Shown here piece after piece: positions 15,567-24,506 of a stretch of DNA of 35,721 nucleotides. Both the position numbers and the translations under genes were made by a program. This DNA comes from an uncultured Anaeromyxobacter sp. (GTDB lineage: Bacteria > Myxococcota > Myxococcia > Myxococcales > Anaeromyxobacteraceae): positions 1 to 35,721 of the forward strand of contig CAIVAR010000110.1 of NCBI GenBank assembly GCA_903904005.1, written 5' to 3'. The notes under the pieces are model-generated. The model worked only from the letters and a program-made list of their open reading frames with translations, searched no databases and was not told where the DNA came from. The stretch's first letter is position 1, and every line of letters starts with the position of its first letter.

Positions 15567-17587
15567 CGGGAAGGAGGCCCACCACCGAGGACCGCAAGAA
15601 GTTGCGGTCGAAAGCGGATGCGCGAGCCACTCGCGATGCACCCGGGGTGTCCCCGAAGGTGCCTGCTTCGGTCCTCCAGCACGAGCTCGACGTCCACCGG
15701 ATCGAGCTGGAGATGCAGAACGAGGAGCTGGCGCGGGCCCAGGTCGCGCTGGAGGTGTCCCGGGATCGCTACGTCGACCTGTACGCCTCGGCCCCGGTCG
15801 GCTACCTCACGCTCTCCGAGGACGGGCGAATCCAGGATTCGAACCTGACGGGGTCCGCGCTCCTGGGCGTCGAGCGCGGCAGGCTTCGCGGTCGAGGGTT
15901 CGCAGGCTTCGTCGCTCCCGAGAGCCTCGCCCGCTGGGGAGCCCTTCGCTCCGAGGTCCAGAAGGACGCCGAGCGCCACTCCTGCGACCTGGCGCTCCGG
16001 CGAGACGACGGGGCGATCCTCCATGCCCACCTGGTCTGCCAGCTCCAGGCCTCCGGCGACGCGGAGAGCGCGCTTCGCGTCGTCCTCACCGACGTCACGG
16101 AGCAGCGGCGGGCCGAGGCGAAGGTCAGGACCTACGTGGACCTGGCGCCGGCGGCGCTCTTCGTCGCGAACGGCCGGGGGCGCTTCGTGGACTGCAATCC
16201 AGCCGCCCTGGAGCTGCTCGGCATCTCCGCGGCGACCTTGAGGTCCATGAGCATCACCGACCTCCTGGAGGGACCGGATCGCGTCCAAGCGCTGCGGGAC
16301 TTCGGCTCCCTCGTGCAGAATGGGAAGCTGGAGAGCGAGTACCAGCTGGTCCGTCCCGACGGCTGGAGGGCCTGGGTCGCGGTGCGGGCGGTGAAGATCG
16401 CGGACGACCGCTACATGGCGTTCTGCCTGGACGTCACCGAGAGGCACCTCGCCGAGCAGAAGCTCCAGGAGAGCGAGAGCCGCTTCCGGGTCCTCGCGAA
16501 CCAGACGCCCGTGGGGATCTACCGGGCCGGACCGAGGGGCGAGGTGGAGTACCTGAACCCGGCCGGTCTCCGGATGTTCGGGCTCACCGAGGCCGAGACC
16601 TACAACGTGGTCCTGCAGGAGGCCATCCATCCGGACGACCGGGAGTGGCTCTCCCGTGCGTGGGAAGAGTCGGTCTCGAGCGGGATGGCCTTCGGGGGGG
16701 TGTATCGCCTCCTGGACCGGGCAGGGAAGGAGACCTGGGTTCGAGCGGCCGGAACGGCCGTCCGGGACGAGGCAGGCGCCGTTGTGGGGTACGTCGGGGC
16801 CCTCATGGACATCACGGAATCGCGGGCCCTCCAGGCCCAGGTTGCCGTGTCGTCCCGCCTCGCGGCCATGGGGACGCTGGTGGCCGGGGTCGCGCACGAG
16901 ATCAACAACCCCCTGGCCGGCGGCATGGCGTGCCAGGCGCTGGCGGTCCAGGAGTCGCAGAAGATCGCGGAACTCCTTCGCGGAGGCGATCCGCTCGACC
17001 GCCAGGCCCTGGTCCGCAGCGTCGACACCGTGATCGAGCTGCTCGACCGTGCCCAGGGGGACGGGATGAGCATCTCCCGCATCGTGAAGGACCTGGCCGC
17101 CTTCGGCCGACCCGATGCCCAGCGGGCCCCGGTCCGGATCTCCGCCGCGGTCGAGGCGGCGATGCGGTGGCTCGGGGTCTCCGTGGGGGACGTCGCGACC
17201 ATCCGCCTCGTGCTCGAGCAGACGCCCGACGTGCTGGCCTCGGCGGGCCAGCTGGAGCAGGTCATCGTGAACCTGGTGACCAACGCCGCGCACGCCATCC
17301 CCCAGGGGCGGCGGGGAGAGATCACGATCCGGACCGGCCCCGGGGCCGAGGGCATGGTCCGCCTCGAGGTCGCCGACGACGGCGCCGGCATGACGCCGGA
17401 GATCCTGGAGCACGTCTTCGACCCGTTCTTCACGACCCGGGCGGAGGGCAAGGGAACGGGGCTCGGTCTCGCCATCTGCCACGCCATCGCGACGGCGCAC
17501 GGCGGGACGCTGACGGCGACGAGCGTGATCGGGAAGGGCTCGACGTTCCGGATGGAGTTGCCTGCGGCGCTGACGTCCCCCGACTAG
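15563..17587 (+). CDS. Multi-PAS sensor histidine kinase (second of tandem pair)
   Basis: 674 residues, cytoplasmic. After a Gln/Glu coiled coil (HELDVHRIELEMQNEEL) come three PAS/PAC units (about 65-180, 185-300 and 310-430), then HisKA with VAHEINNPLAGG (H445), and HATPase_c with NLVTNAAHAI, DDGAGMTP, FDPFFTT and GTGLGLAI. It closely resembles the upstream kinase in the N-terminal module and the catalytic core, so the pair arose by duplication with gain or loss of two PAS domains. The GTG start overlaps the upstream TGA and has GGGGGAG upstream. No response regulator is encoded nearby; the two kinases may heterodimerise or share one. Ligands of the PAS domains are unknown. Confidence 0.9.
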   Translation: MTGRRPTTEDRKKLRSKADARATRDAPGVSPKVPASVLQHELDVHRIELEMQNEELARAQVALEVSRDRYVDLYASAPVGYLTLSEDGRIQDSNLTGSALLGVERGRLRGRGFAGFVAPESLARWGALRSEVQKDAERHSCDLALRRDDGAILHAHLVCQLQASGDAESALRVVLTDVTEQRRAEAKVRTYVDLAPAALFVANGRGRFVDCNPAALELLGISAATLRSMSITDLLEGPDRVQALRDFGSLVQNGKLESEYQLVRPDGWRAWVAVRAVKIADDRYMAFCLDVTERHLAEQKLQESESRFRVLANQTPVGIYRAGPRGEVEYLNPAGLRMFGLTEAETYNVVLQEAIHPDDREWLSRAWEESVSSGMAFGGVYRLLDRAGKETWVRAAGTAVRDEAGAVVGYVGALMDITESRALQAQVAVSSRLAAMGTLVAGVAHEINNPLAGGMACQALAVQESQKIAELLRGGDPLDRQALVRSVDTVIELLDRAQGDGMSISRIVKDLAAFGRPDAQRAPVRISAAVEAAMRWLGVSVGDVATIRLVLEQTPDVLASAGQLEQVIVNLVTNAAHAIPQGRRGEITIRTGPGAEGMVRLEVADDGAGMTPEILEHVFDPFFTTRAEGKGTGLGLAICHAIATAHGGTLTATSVIGKGSTFRMELPAALTSPD

Positions 17588-17837
17588 GGTCGGTTTTCAC
17601 CGAGACGGAAAAGGCCCGGCCTTCGGCAGCGTCGCGTCGAGGAGGCTGCTCAGCATCGGGTTCGCACGGATCGCTTCCAGGGCCTGGTAGGGGCGCGGCG
17701 CGGGAAGCCCCGGTCCGCGGTGCGACCGCAGGGGGCCGCCATCCGGCCCTTCCGGCCCGCCCCCGTCCGGGTTTCCGGCCTCTCGCCAGCGGCACGCCCG
17801 TCGCAGACGCACCTCGCCCGTCCCCGAGGAGGTGCAC
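17588..17837. other. Intergenic stretch with no firm gene
   Basis: 250 bp between the kinase stop and the next start. Only the Shine-Dalgarno AGGAGGT (17827-17833) for the next gene is clear. A minus-strand frame through 17597-17839 has a plausible-looking end (ALEAIRANPMLSSLLDATL) but no supported start, ribosome site or family. Confidence 0.4.
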
Positions 17838-19274
17838 ATGTTCCCGAATGCCGTCTCGACCCCTGCCGCTCCGCCACCCGGATGGAACGAGAATGCCCCG
17901 GAGGCCGCCGCCGGGGGCGAACCAGTCACCGCCGTCGCGCCCGCCGGAGCGGGCGACCCGGTGTCGCTCGCCGGGCTCGCCGCCTGCGTCGAGGACGCCC
18001 GCAGGGCCACCCTCTCGGGAGCAAGCGGGCCTCCGGACCCGACGCTCTTTCCGTCGATGCGCGCCCGCCTCGCGAAGGCCTGCGCCAACCTCCCGCCGGC
18101 GATCCGGAAGGCGGTTGCCGATCCCTTCCTCCGCGCGCTCGACCAGATGGGGGCGCGCGGCTTCTCCCGCATCCTCGCGGACGACCCCGAGCGGGAAGGG
18201 GAGGCGAGGCTCCTCCTCGACGTGGCCCAGGCGCTCCTCCAGCGCGGCGAGGGTTACGAGGCGCGGGCCACGGCTGCCTTCCAGGAGGTGGTGAGCGATC
18301 TCTACGAGGGCTTCCTCTCCGCCGAGGACAGACGCGGGGTGAAGCCTCCCGACCACGGCGTCACCGCCCCCATCGTTCGCTGGGGCGAGCCCGAGGCTGG
18401 TCCGTACACCTGGCCCGCCACCGTCACCGAGAAGCTCGACGTCAAGGCCGCGCTGGTCAGCCTCCCGGCGGCCCACGCCACGGGAGGGCTCGTCGCCTGG
18501 CCGGCGCTGGCCCACGAGACGGCCGGCCACGACATCCTCGCCGCCGACGACGGGCTGCGCGACGAGCTCGCCGGCGCCGTCAGGAAGGAACTCCTCGCCG
18601 CGAAGGTGGGACCCGCCATCGCCTCCTACTGGGCGGAGCGGATCGACGAGTCGGCGGCGGACGTCCTGGGCGTGCTCAACATGGGGCCGGCGGCGGCGGT
18701 GGGTCTCGTCGGGTACTTCCGCGCGCTGAACGGCGCCTGGCGGGGGACGCCGACGATGCGGAACGTGGGGCGGGCCGAGGATCCGCATCCGGCTGACATC
18801 GCGAGGGCCTACCTCGCCGCCGAGTCCGTCCGTCTCCTCTCCTTCCAGGGCGCCGGGCGCTGGGCCGACCGGCTGGTGGCGGAGGCCGATCGGGACCTCG
18901 GGCAGATCCGGCTCGGAAACGTCCCCGTGCCGGCGGGCGTCGCCCGGGCTTCGGCCGCGGCGGTCGCGCGGGCGGTGGTTCGGACCCACCTCCGCTGCCT
19001 GGAGGGGAAGGCGTTCGGGGAGATCCAGGACTGGAAGGACGGGGACGAGGCCATCGTGGCGGCGCTGCGTCGCCAGATGGGAAGCAGTGGGGAGTCGGGC
19101 GCGTCCGCGACACCGTCTCGCCAGGTGGCCGGCGCCACCGCCGCCCACGCCGTCGCGGCGGGGGTGTACGAGGCGGCCGGGGGAACGGACCCGCGACGGG
19201 TGATGCCGCGCATGGTCGCCGTGCTGGCGGCGATGCACGCGCGCAATCCGGGTTGGAGGACGGGTGCGGTCTAG
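17838..19274 (+). CDS. Uncharacterised protein with HExxxH motif
   Basis: 478 residues, no signal peptide or membrane segment. I chose ATG 17838, five bases after a perfect AGGAGG; GTG 17832 lies inside that site. The core contains WPALAHETAGHDILAADDG with H226-E227-x3-H231-D232, and 40 residues later DESAADVLGVLNMGP (E271, D275). An HExxxH helix followed by an ExxxD helix is the layout of gluzincin-type zinc metallopeptidases, for example dipeptidyl-peptidase III with HExxxH, but overall similarity to a known family is not visible to me. The Ala-rich C-terminus ends in a helical segment. It converges on the zinc-ribbon gene and both stops use the same CTAG. A zinc hydrolase is a hypothesis only. 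Confidence 0.7.
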   Translation: MFPNAVSTPAAPPPGWNENAPEAAAGGEPVTAVAPAGAGDPVSLAGLAACVEDARRATLSGASGPPDPTLFPSMRARLAKACANLPPAIRKAVADPFLRALDQMGARGFSRILADDPEREGEARLLLDVAQALLQRGEGYEARATAAFQEVVSDLYEGFLSAEDRRGVKPPDHGVTAPIVRWGEPEAGPYTWPATVTEKLDVKAALVSLPAAHATGGLVAWPALAHETAGHDILAADDGLRDELAGAVRKELLAAKVGPAIASYWAERIDESAADVLGVLNMGPAAAVGLVGYFRALNGAWRGTPTMRNVGRAEDPHPADIARAYLAAESVRLLSFQGAGRWADRLVAEADRDLGQIRLGNVPVPAGVARASAAAVARAVVRTHLRCLEGKAFGEIQDWKDGDEAIVAALRRQMGSSGESGASATPSRQVAGATAAHAVAAGVYEAAGGTDPRRVMPRMVAVLAAMHARNPGWRTGAV

Positions 19275-19618
19275 GCGCGGGCGCGCGCCACCGCCGGAAC
19301 GGCGTTCACGGCGGTCACGGCGGCGACCGGCGCGTGTCGCTCTCCGTCGGCCTCGAGTCGCGCGAACCAGCGCGCCGCGCGCCCCTTGAGCTCCCGCCAG
19401 CGCTTGTCCTCGGGCGTCACCTCGGGGACCGACGCGCCGCCCGCGGACACCGGGGTCGCGACCCTGCGCCCGAGCGCCCCGCGCTCGAAGACCTCACCGT
19501 AGGCCGAGCAGAGGGTCCGCTTGCAGAACGGGCACTGGTAGTAGCGGGTCGGGGAACCAGCAGCGCACCAGCTCGTCATGAGGACGCCACACTGGGTACA
19601 CTCGACGTGCGATTCCAT
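19271..19618 (-). CDS. Small zinc-ribbon protein
   Basis: 115 residues. The N-terminal half is a zinc ribbon: C-T-Q-C-G, then CAAG, then Y-Q-C-P-F-C-K and a further Cys in TLCSAYGEVF, giving two CxxC knuckles that would bind one Zn. The second half has RWRELKGRAARWFARLEAD, a basic amphipathic helix, and an Ala/Val-rich tail. I chose ATG 19618 because the residues upstream have no homologous character and MESHVECTQCG is a natural zinc-ribbon start. The role may be nucleic-acid or protein binding. It is divergent from the aminotransferase (49 bp between starts) and convergent with the HExxxH gene. Confidence 0.65.
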   Translation of the reverse strand: MESHVECTQCGVLMTSWCAAGSPTRYYQCPFCKRTLCSAYGEVFERGALGRRVATPVSAGGASVPEVTPEDKRWRELKGRAARWFARLEADGERHAPVAAVTAVNAVPAVARARA

Positions 19619-19667
19619 TTGCCATCTGGTGATATCGGACCATGATCCCCTCGTCAAGAATCCATCC

Positions 19668-20594
19668 ATGACCATTGGGGTGAGCATCGACGGCGTTCTC
19701 GTCCCGGCCGGGGAGGCACGGGTGCCGGTCTTCGACCGGGGATTCCTCTACGGCGACAGCGTCTACGAGGTGATCCGCACTTATGGTCTCGCCCCGTTCG
19801 CGACGACGCCCCATCTGGATCGTCTGGCCGCCTCGGCGGAGCGGACCGCGCTCCGCATCCCCTGGAGCGACGCCCGCATGGAGGAGGAGATCGGGCGGGT
19901 GGTGCAGGCGTCCCGCGGAGGGGACGAGGACGACCCCGAGGGGGCGCCCTGGAACCGGGGGGAACGATCCATCCGGGTCGTCGTCACCCGTGGCAGCGGC
20001 GAGATGGGGCTCGACCCGGGGCTCGCTTCCGACCCGATGGTCGTGCTCCTCGCGCTTCCGCTCCGCGGGCCGCCACTCTCCGCGTACCGGAAGGGTGTCC
20101 CGACCTGGCCGGTGGGTGGTCCCGGCGGGCCGCGGCGCGGGGGCGACCCGTCCGCCAAGACCGGCGAGCACCTCTTCCACGTCCTCGCCGTCCGGGAGGC
20201 CCGCGCCCACGACGCCCACGAGGCCCTCCTGGTCGACGGGTCCGGATACGTGACCGAGGGGGCGAGTTCCAACGTCTTCGCGGTCCGTGGAGGCGTCCTC
20301 GAGACCCCGCCGCTCGGCGCAGGCATCCTCGCCGGCGTGACCCGGGCGCTGGTCGTCGGGATCGCCCGGGACCTCGGCATCCCGGTGCAGGAGCGCCCCC
20401 TGCCGCTCTCGGCGCTGGAGGGGGCCGACGAGGCGTTCCTCACCTCCACGGTGCGGGAGGTCCTCCCGGTGGTGCGGGTGGGGGACCGGGCCATCGGCCG
20501 CGGGGAGCCAGGGCCCGTCACGGGCCGGCTCCACGCCGCCTTCCGCGAGCGCGCTGGCGGTCACGAATCTGGAAAGGCGCCGCCCAGGGGGTAG
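19668..20594 (+). CDS. Class IV aminotransferase (branched-chain/D-amino acid type)
   Basis: 308 residues, PLP-dependent fold type IV. VPVFDRGFLYGDSVYEVIRTY is the family N-terminus; the Schiff-base Lys lies in SAKTGEHLFHVLAVREA (K164); then GYVTEGASSNVFAV, the phosphate-binding AGILAGVTRALV and TSTVREVLPVV. These features are shared by branched-chain aminotransferase, D-alanine aminotransferase and aminodeoxychorismate lyase (PabC), and sequence alone does not separate them; no para-aminobenzoate genes are nearby. ATG 19668 is the start that gives the expected MTIGVSIDGVLVP opening. It leads an operon with a HAMP membrane protein 20 bp downstream and a SpoIID protein. Confidence 0.88.
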   Translation: MTIGVSIDGVLVPAGEARVPVFDRGFLYGDSVYEVIRTYGLAPFATTPHLDRLAASAERTALRIPWSDARMEEEIGRVVQASRGGDEDDPEGAPWNRGERSIRVVVTRGSGEMGLDPGLASDPMVVLLALPLRGPPLSAYRKGVPTWPVGGPGGPRRGGDPSAKTGEHLFHVLAVREARAHDAHEALLVDGSGYVTEGASSNVFAVRGGVLETPPLGAGILAGVTRALVVGIARDLGIPVQERPLPLSALEGADEAFLTSTVREVLPVVRVGDRAIGRGEPGPVTGRLHAAFRERAGGHESGKAPPRG

Positions 20595-20597
20595 ATT
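20592..20597 (+). promoter_or_regulatory. -10-like hexamer TAGATT
   Basis: TAGATT lies at the end of the aminotransferase gene, 17 nt before the next start, within the 11-mer TAGATTCGGCG that recurs at 30171-30181 upstream of the LOG gene. It may give the HAMP-SpoIID pair its own promoter. No -35 is clear. Confidence 0.25.
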
Positions 20598-20614
20598 CGG
20601 CGACGGAGGTGGGA

Positions 20615-21145
20615 ATGATCGACGACGGCGACGATCCGGGGACGAGCAAGCGGCGGCTGCGGAACTTCCTCGTCCATCCCGGGATCCAGCTCCGGCTCGT
20701 CAGCTACATGCTCCTCGTGGCCACCGCCATCGGGAGCGCCCTGTCGGTGATGGTCTGGACGGGAGGCCAGGATGCCGGTCCGCTCCTCGTGCTGGGCGCG
20801 GCGGTCGCCGGGGCCGTTCCCGGGCTCATGGTCCTCGCCATCGTCCTCACCCACCGGGTGGCCGGGCCCGCCGTGGCGCTCGCCCACACCTGCCGCCGCG
20901 TGGGCGCCGGCGACCTCTCCCTGCCGCGCCCCCTGCGCCGGCGCGACCTCCTCGGCGACCTCGCCGACGAGGTGGCGCTCATGGTCGAGGGGCTCCGGGA
21001 GCAGGAGGCGGAGGAGCGGGCGCTCCTCGCCGACGCCGCCAACCGTCTCCGGCGCGCCGGGGACTTCGCCGGCGGCAGTGAGATCGCGACCCGCCTCGAG
21101 GTGCTGGCCTCCCGCAAGAGCCAGCGGCTCGGCCTCTTCGCGTGA
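20615..21145 (+). CDS. Inner-membrane HAMP-domain protein
   Basis: 176 residues. Two membrane segments (about 29-49 and 56-80: YMLLVATAIGSALSVMVW and LLVLGAAVAGAVPGLMVLAI) are followed by a HAMP linker (HRVAGPAVALAHTCRRVGAG, DLSLPRPLRRRDLLGDLADE) and a final coiled coil (VEGLREQEAEERALLADAAN). It has no kinase, GGDEF or methyl-accepting domain, so it probably transmits conformational change to another protein. ATG 20615 has GGAGGT five bases upstream; GTG 20609 overlaps that site. Its stop overlaps the GTG start of the SpoIID gene, suggesting coupled synthesis and a shared envelope role. Confidence 0.8.
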   Translation: MIDDGDDPGTSKRRLRNFLVHPGIQLRLVSYMLLVATAIGSALSVMVWTGGQDAGPLLVLGAAVAGAVPGLMVLAIVLTHRVAGPAVALAHTCRRVGAGDLSLPRPLRRRDLLGDLADEVALMVEGLREQEAEERALLADAANRLRRAGDFAGGSEIATRLEVLASRKSQRLGLFA

Positions 21146-22782
21146 TCGCGGGGCTCCTCGCCGCCCTGGCCGCCGCCGCGGTGGCCGCAGGGGCGCCCGA
21201 GGATCTCCCTCCGCCCCTTCCGCCGCCTCAGTTCGCCGATGCGCCGCCCCCGGGCGACGGCCCCTCTCCGGGCGACGCCCTCGAACTCCTCTGGAGCCAC
21301 AGGCTCGACTTCGGCGGAGGTGAGCCGTCGATCGCCATCCGCATCGCCGAGCAGCGGGACGAGGTCACCCTGGTGGCCCGTTTCGCAGCGGCCGTCGAGC
21401 CGCGCCACGCCTCGCCGGTGAACCTCCCGGCCGGCTCCCGGGTCCGCGCCGTGGTCCGGAACGGCGCCCCGGCCCGCATCTCCTGGCGGCCGATGCTCGC
21501 CCAGTTCGAGACGCGGGACCGGGCCGGCGTGCAGCGGGCCCGCGACCTCTGGGCCTCCCGCGGCGTGGCCACCCGTACCCGCGTGACCGGCGGGGTCTAC
21601 GGCATCGCCGGCCACGTGATCGACAACCGGCGGACGCTGGTGCTCGCCGACGGCCCGTTCACCGAGGCCGGCGCCGAGGCCTTCGGCGCGGACGCCTGGC
21701 GCCGCTGGGGCGAGCGCCCCGAGCCCACGCCGGAGGTCGAGTCCCGACCCGCCGGGACCGTCGAGCTCCTCGGGGCGCGCGGGGAGGTCCTCGCCCGCGG
21801 CGACCGATTGGTCGTCGTCGACGGCGGTGCGGACCTCGTCTCGGTCGACGGCCGCGACTACCGGGGCCGGGTCCACCTCACCGTCGATGCGAGCGGACAC
21901 CTGGCCGCGGTCCTCGTCGTGCCGCTCGAGCACCTCCTCCGGGGGCTCGTTCCGAGCGAGATGCCGGCCGGGTCGCCCCCCGAGGCGCTCCGCGCCCAGG
22001 CGGTCACCGCCCGGTCCAACGTCCTCGCCCAGATCGGGACCCGCCACCTCGCCGATCCCTGGTCGATCTGCAGCGACGTCCACTGCCAGGCCTACCGCGG
22101 GGAGGCGGCGCTGGTCGCCTCCACAGACGCCGCCGTCCGCGCGACCCGCGGGGAGGCCCTCTTCGCGCTGGCCGACGGCCGGCTCGTCGACGGCGTCTAC
22201 TCGGCGATGTGCGGTGGTCACGGCGAGGACAACGAGATGGTCTGGGGCGGCACGCCGAGCCCCAGCCTTCGCGGGCGACCCGATCTGGGCGCCGCCGGGT
22301 CGGCCGAGTGGGCGGGCGGACTCGCCGCCGAGGAACGGGTGGCGGCCTTCATCGCCGCGTCCCCCCAGGCCTGGTGTGCGAGGGCGCCCGGCGCCCGCAG
22401 CAGCCGCTTCCGCTGGGAGCGGCGGTTGCCGCAGGCCGAGCTCGATCGGCTCCTCGCCCAACTGGGCGTGGGGCCGGTGGACGACCTCACCGTCGTCCGG
22501 CGGGGATCGTCGGGGCGCGCCGTATCCCTCCGGGTCGACGGCGAGCGGGGCAGCGCCACCGTCCACGGCGAGCTTCGCATCCGCCGGCTGCTCGGTGACC
22601 TCCCCTCGGCGATGTTCGTGCTCTCCACCTCGCCGGAGGGCTGGGTCCTCCGCGGGGGCGGCTGGGGGCACGGCGTGGGGATGTGCCAGTGGGGCGCCAT
22701 CGGGCGCGCCGCGGCCGGGCAGGACTACCGCCGGATCCTGGGCGCCTACTTCTCCGGCGCCGAGGTCGCGCGCATCTACTGA
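21142..22782 (+). CDS. SpoIID/LytB-domain protein
   Basis: 546 residues. A short hydrophobic signal peptide (MIAGLLAALAAAAVAAGAP) and Pro-rich linker lead to an SPOR-like region, then the SpoIID domain: LRGLVPSEMPAGSPPEALRA, QAVTARSNVLAQIGTRH, and CSDVHCQAYRG, where Cys residues flank the substrate groove. The C-terminal GGGWGHGVGMCQWGAIGRA and YRRILGAYF are the family's strongest signature. SpoIID enzymes are peptidoglycan lytic transglycosylases acting on denuded glycan; the catalytic Glu expected in the PSEM segment is present. GTG 21142 overlaps the TGA of the HAMP gene. In a non-endosporulating Gram-negative it probably remodels wall during division or development. Confidence 0.9.
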   Translation: MIAGLLAALAAAAVAAGAPEDLPPPLPPPQFADAPPPGDGPSPGDALELLWSHRLDFGGGEPSIAIRIAEQRDEVTLVARFAAAVEPRHASPVNLPAGSRVRAVVRNGAPARISWRPMLAQFETRDRAGVQRARDLWASRGVATRTRVTGGVYGIAGHVIDNRRTLVLADGPFTEAGAEAFGADAWRRWGERPEPTPEVESRPAGTVELLGARGEVLARGDRLVVVDGGADLVSVDGRDYRGRVHLTVDASGHLAAVLVVPLEHLLRGLVPSEMPAGSPPEALRAQAVTARSNVLAQIGTRHLADPWSICSDVHCQAYRGEAALVASTDAAVRATRGEALFALADGRLVDGVYSAMCGGHGEDNEMVWGGTPSPSLRGRPDLGAAGSAEWAGGLAAEERVAAFIAASPQAWCARAPGARSSRFRWERRLPQAELDRLLAQLGVGPVDDLTVVRRGSSGRAVSLRVDGERGSATVHGELRIRRLLGDLPSAMFVLSTSPEGWVLRGGGWGHGVGMCQWGAIGRAAAGQDYRRILGAYFSGAEVARIY

Positions 22783-22787
22783 AGGGC

Positions 22788-24506
22788 TCAGCCGCGCAGC
22801 GCGGCGGCGATGATCCCGGGGAGCGCGGCGAAGGAGGGCTCCCGGGCGAAGCGGGTCAGCCGACGCCCCACCTGGTCGGCGGTGCCGTGGGTGACGAACC
22901 AGGGCGGCTTCGGGCCCATGTGGAAGTCGCCCGAGAGCCAGGCGCGGGGGAACGGGCGGAACCGGCCGCGCACCACCGTCTTCTGGGGGCGGTCGAGGAG
23001 CAGGGTGTTGTGGACCACCCCGCGGCCGCTCTGGATGTCCTCGTCGGTGTGACCCGGGAAGGCGCCCCAGGTGGCCGTCGGGATCAGGTAGGCGACGCCG
23101 GTCCAGGTGTTGACCGAGATCGACCCGTACCGCAGCGCCGCGATGGCCGCGTCGAAGGCGGGGCCGAGGCTGGCCTCGGTCTCCGGGTCGACGACCAGGT
23201 TCACCCCCAGCGTCCCGTGGAGCGTCTCGTTCGCGAAGCGTACCGCGTTGCCGAGGAACTCGGCGGCGGTGTCGCCGGGGAGCGACGTCTCGGCGAGCAC
23301 CCCGCCGAAGAACTCCTGGCGGAAGGCGTGGGCGTCGCCGTCGGTCGGGTCGATGCCGGGCAGCAGGGTGCGGGGCACCAAGGTGGAGCCGGGAGGATCG
23401 AGCAGCTCGGCCGAGGGGTGGGCCGCGACCGCGGCGGCCTGCCGCTCCCCGGCGCCCGGGTAGTACGCGTGGCGTGGCGCGACCGAGCGGAAGGTCTCGC
23501 GCAGGATGGCGAGGAACGACTCTCGCTGCGGCCAGCGCTCCGGGAGCACCAGCACCTGGGCCGCGATGCAGTTGAAGCCGCCGTTGTGCATCTTCTGGGA
23601 GACGACGGCCTCCGCGTGGAAGCGCAGGTCGGCCTCGGTCCAGCGCCCCGGCAGCACGATGGTGGGCCCCACGCCGCCGAGCTCCGCGGTGATCCGGCGC
23701 CGGTTCAGCGGCTCGCCCCGGGCCTTTCGCCCGGCTCCCTCGGATCCGGAGCCGAAGCGGATGGCGTCGAAGGTCCGCTCGCTCCCGGTGATGTGGATCT
23801 GGTCCACCTGCGGGTGATCGGCCAGGTATGCCCCCACGTCGGGGCCGCCGAACGCGAAGCGGACGAAGCAGCGCTCCCCGAGCGGCGCGAAGGCCTCGGC
23901 GAGGAGGGGGCCGAGGTAATCGTTCACGGGGTTCATCTTCACCACCGCGACCGCTCCCTCGGCGTAGAGCTCGTGGAGGAGGTCGAGCGGGGCGATCGAG
24001 GAGATGTTGCCCGCACCCAGCACCAGCGCGACCTTCCCCGCCGGCGCGGCCTGCCGGTAGAAGCCGGCCACCTGCCCGGGCAGCCCCTCCGCCGTCACCC
24101 CCGGCTCCATCCAGACCTCGGCGGTGACGCCGGAGTGCAGGATCCGGTCGAAGGTGTCCACCGGGAAGACCTTCAGCACCACCTGGCCGTCTGGCCGGGT
24201 CCGGATGGCGCCTGGCGGGGGCAGGGGAGATTCGCCCCGGGCCAGCCGCTCGAGGGTTCTCTCCAGCGCCGAGATCGCGAAGAGGAGCGAGTAGGGGCCG
24301 CTCAGCCACTCCTCGCCGGAGAGCGGCGACCCGGCCGGGATCCCCTTGGCCCGGACGGCGGCCTCCACCCAGCGGTCGGCCACCCCAGCCACGCCGTCGC
24401 GCACCGCACGGAGGAGGGCGGTCTTCTCGGGGAGGGGGAGGCGGGCCCATTCCTCCTTGCGGGAGGAGAGGGTGGCGAGGTCGGTGTCGAGGCGGGCGGT
24501 GTCCAT
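22788..24506 (-). CDS. Aldehyde dehydrogenase family protein
   Basis: 572 residues, longer than the usual 480-500. NAD(P)-binding core: GKVALVLGAGNISSIAPLD, KMNPVNDYLGP, HITGSERTFDAI; active-site Glu in TAELGGVGPTIVLPG and catalytic Cys in HNGGFNCIAAQVLVL (C313). It should oxidise an aldehyde to the acid. The C-terminus has an added segment (RPFPRAWLSGDFHMGPKPPW) beyond the standard fold. ATG 24506 is the first start with matching N-terminus (MDTARLDTDLATL). It is divergent from a fatty acyl-CoA ligase with 99 bp between, suggesting an aldehyde-to-acid-to-CoA route for alkane or lipid-derived chains; that route is inference. Confidence 0.88.
   Translation of the reverse strand: MDTARLDTDLATLSSRKEEWARLPLPEKTALLRAVRDGVAGVADRWVEAAVRAKGIPAGSPLSGEEWLSGPYSLLFAISALERTLERLARGESPLPPPGAIRTRPDGQVVLKVFPVDTFDRILHSGVTAEVWMEPGVTAEGLPGQVAGFYRQAAPAGKVALVLGAGNISSIAPLDLLHELYAEGAVAVVKMNPVNDYLGPLLAEAFAPLGERCFVRFAFGGPDVGAYLADHPQVDQIHITGSERTFDAIRFGSGSEGAGRKARGEPLNRRRITAELGGVGPTIVLPGRWTEADLRFHAEAVVSQKMHNGGFNCIAAQVLVLPERWPQRESFLAILRETFRSVAPRHAYYPGAGERQAAAVAAHPSAELLDPPGSTLVPRTLLPGIDPTDGDAHAFRQEFFGGVLAETSLPGDTAAEFLGNAVRFANETLHGTLGVNLVVDPETEASLGPAFDAAIAALRYGSISVNTWTGVAYLIPTATWGAFPGHTDEDIQSGRGVVHNTLLLDRPQKTVVRGRFRPFPRAWLSGDFHMGPKPPWFVTHGTADQVGRRLTRFAREPSFAALPGIIAAALRG

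Noticed and set aside
14582-17500. 972-residue open frame antisense to the kinases
   Set aside because: High-GC shadow of the kinase reading frames, with His/Arg/Asp-rich low-complexity composition.
17597-17839. Minus-strand frame ending ALEAIRANPMLSSLLDATL
   Set aside because: No ribosome site or convincing start; Gly/Arg/Pro-biased upstream part; no family recognised.
20704-24450. 1248-residue minus-strand open frame
   Set aside because: Antisense to the HAMP and SpoIID genes and an out-of-frame shadow of the aldehyde dehydrogenase; no domain signal.
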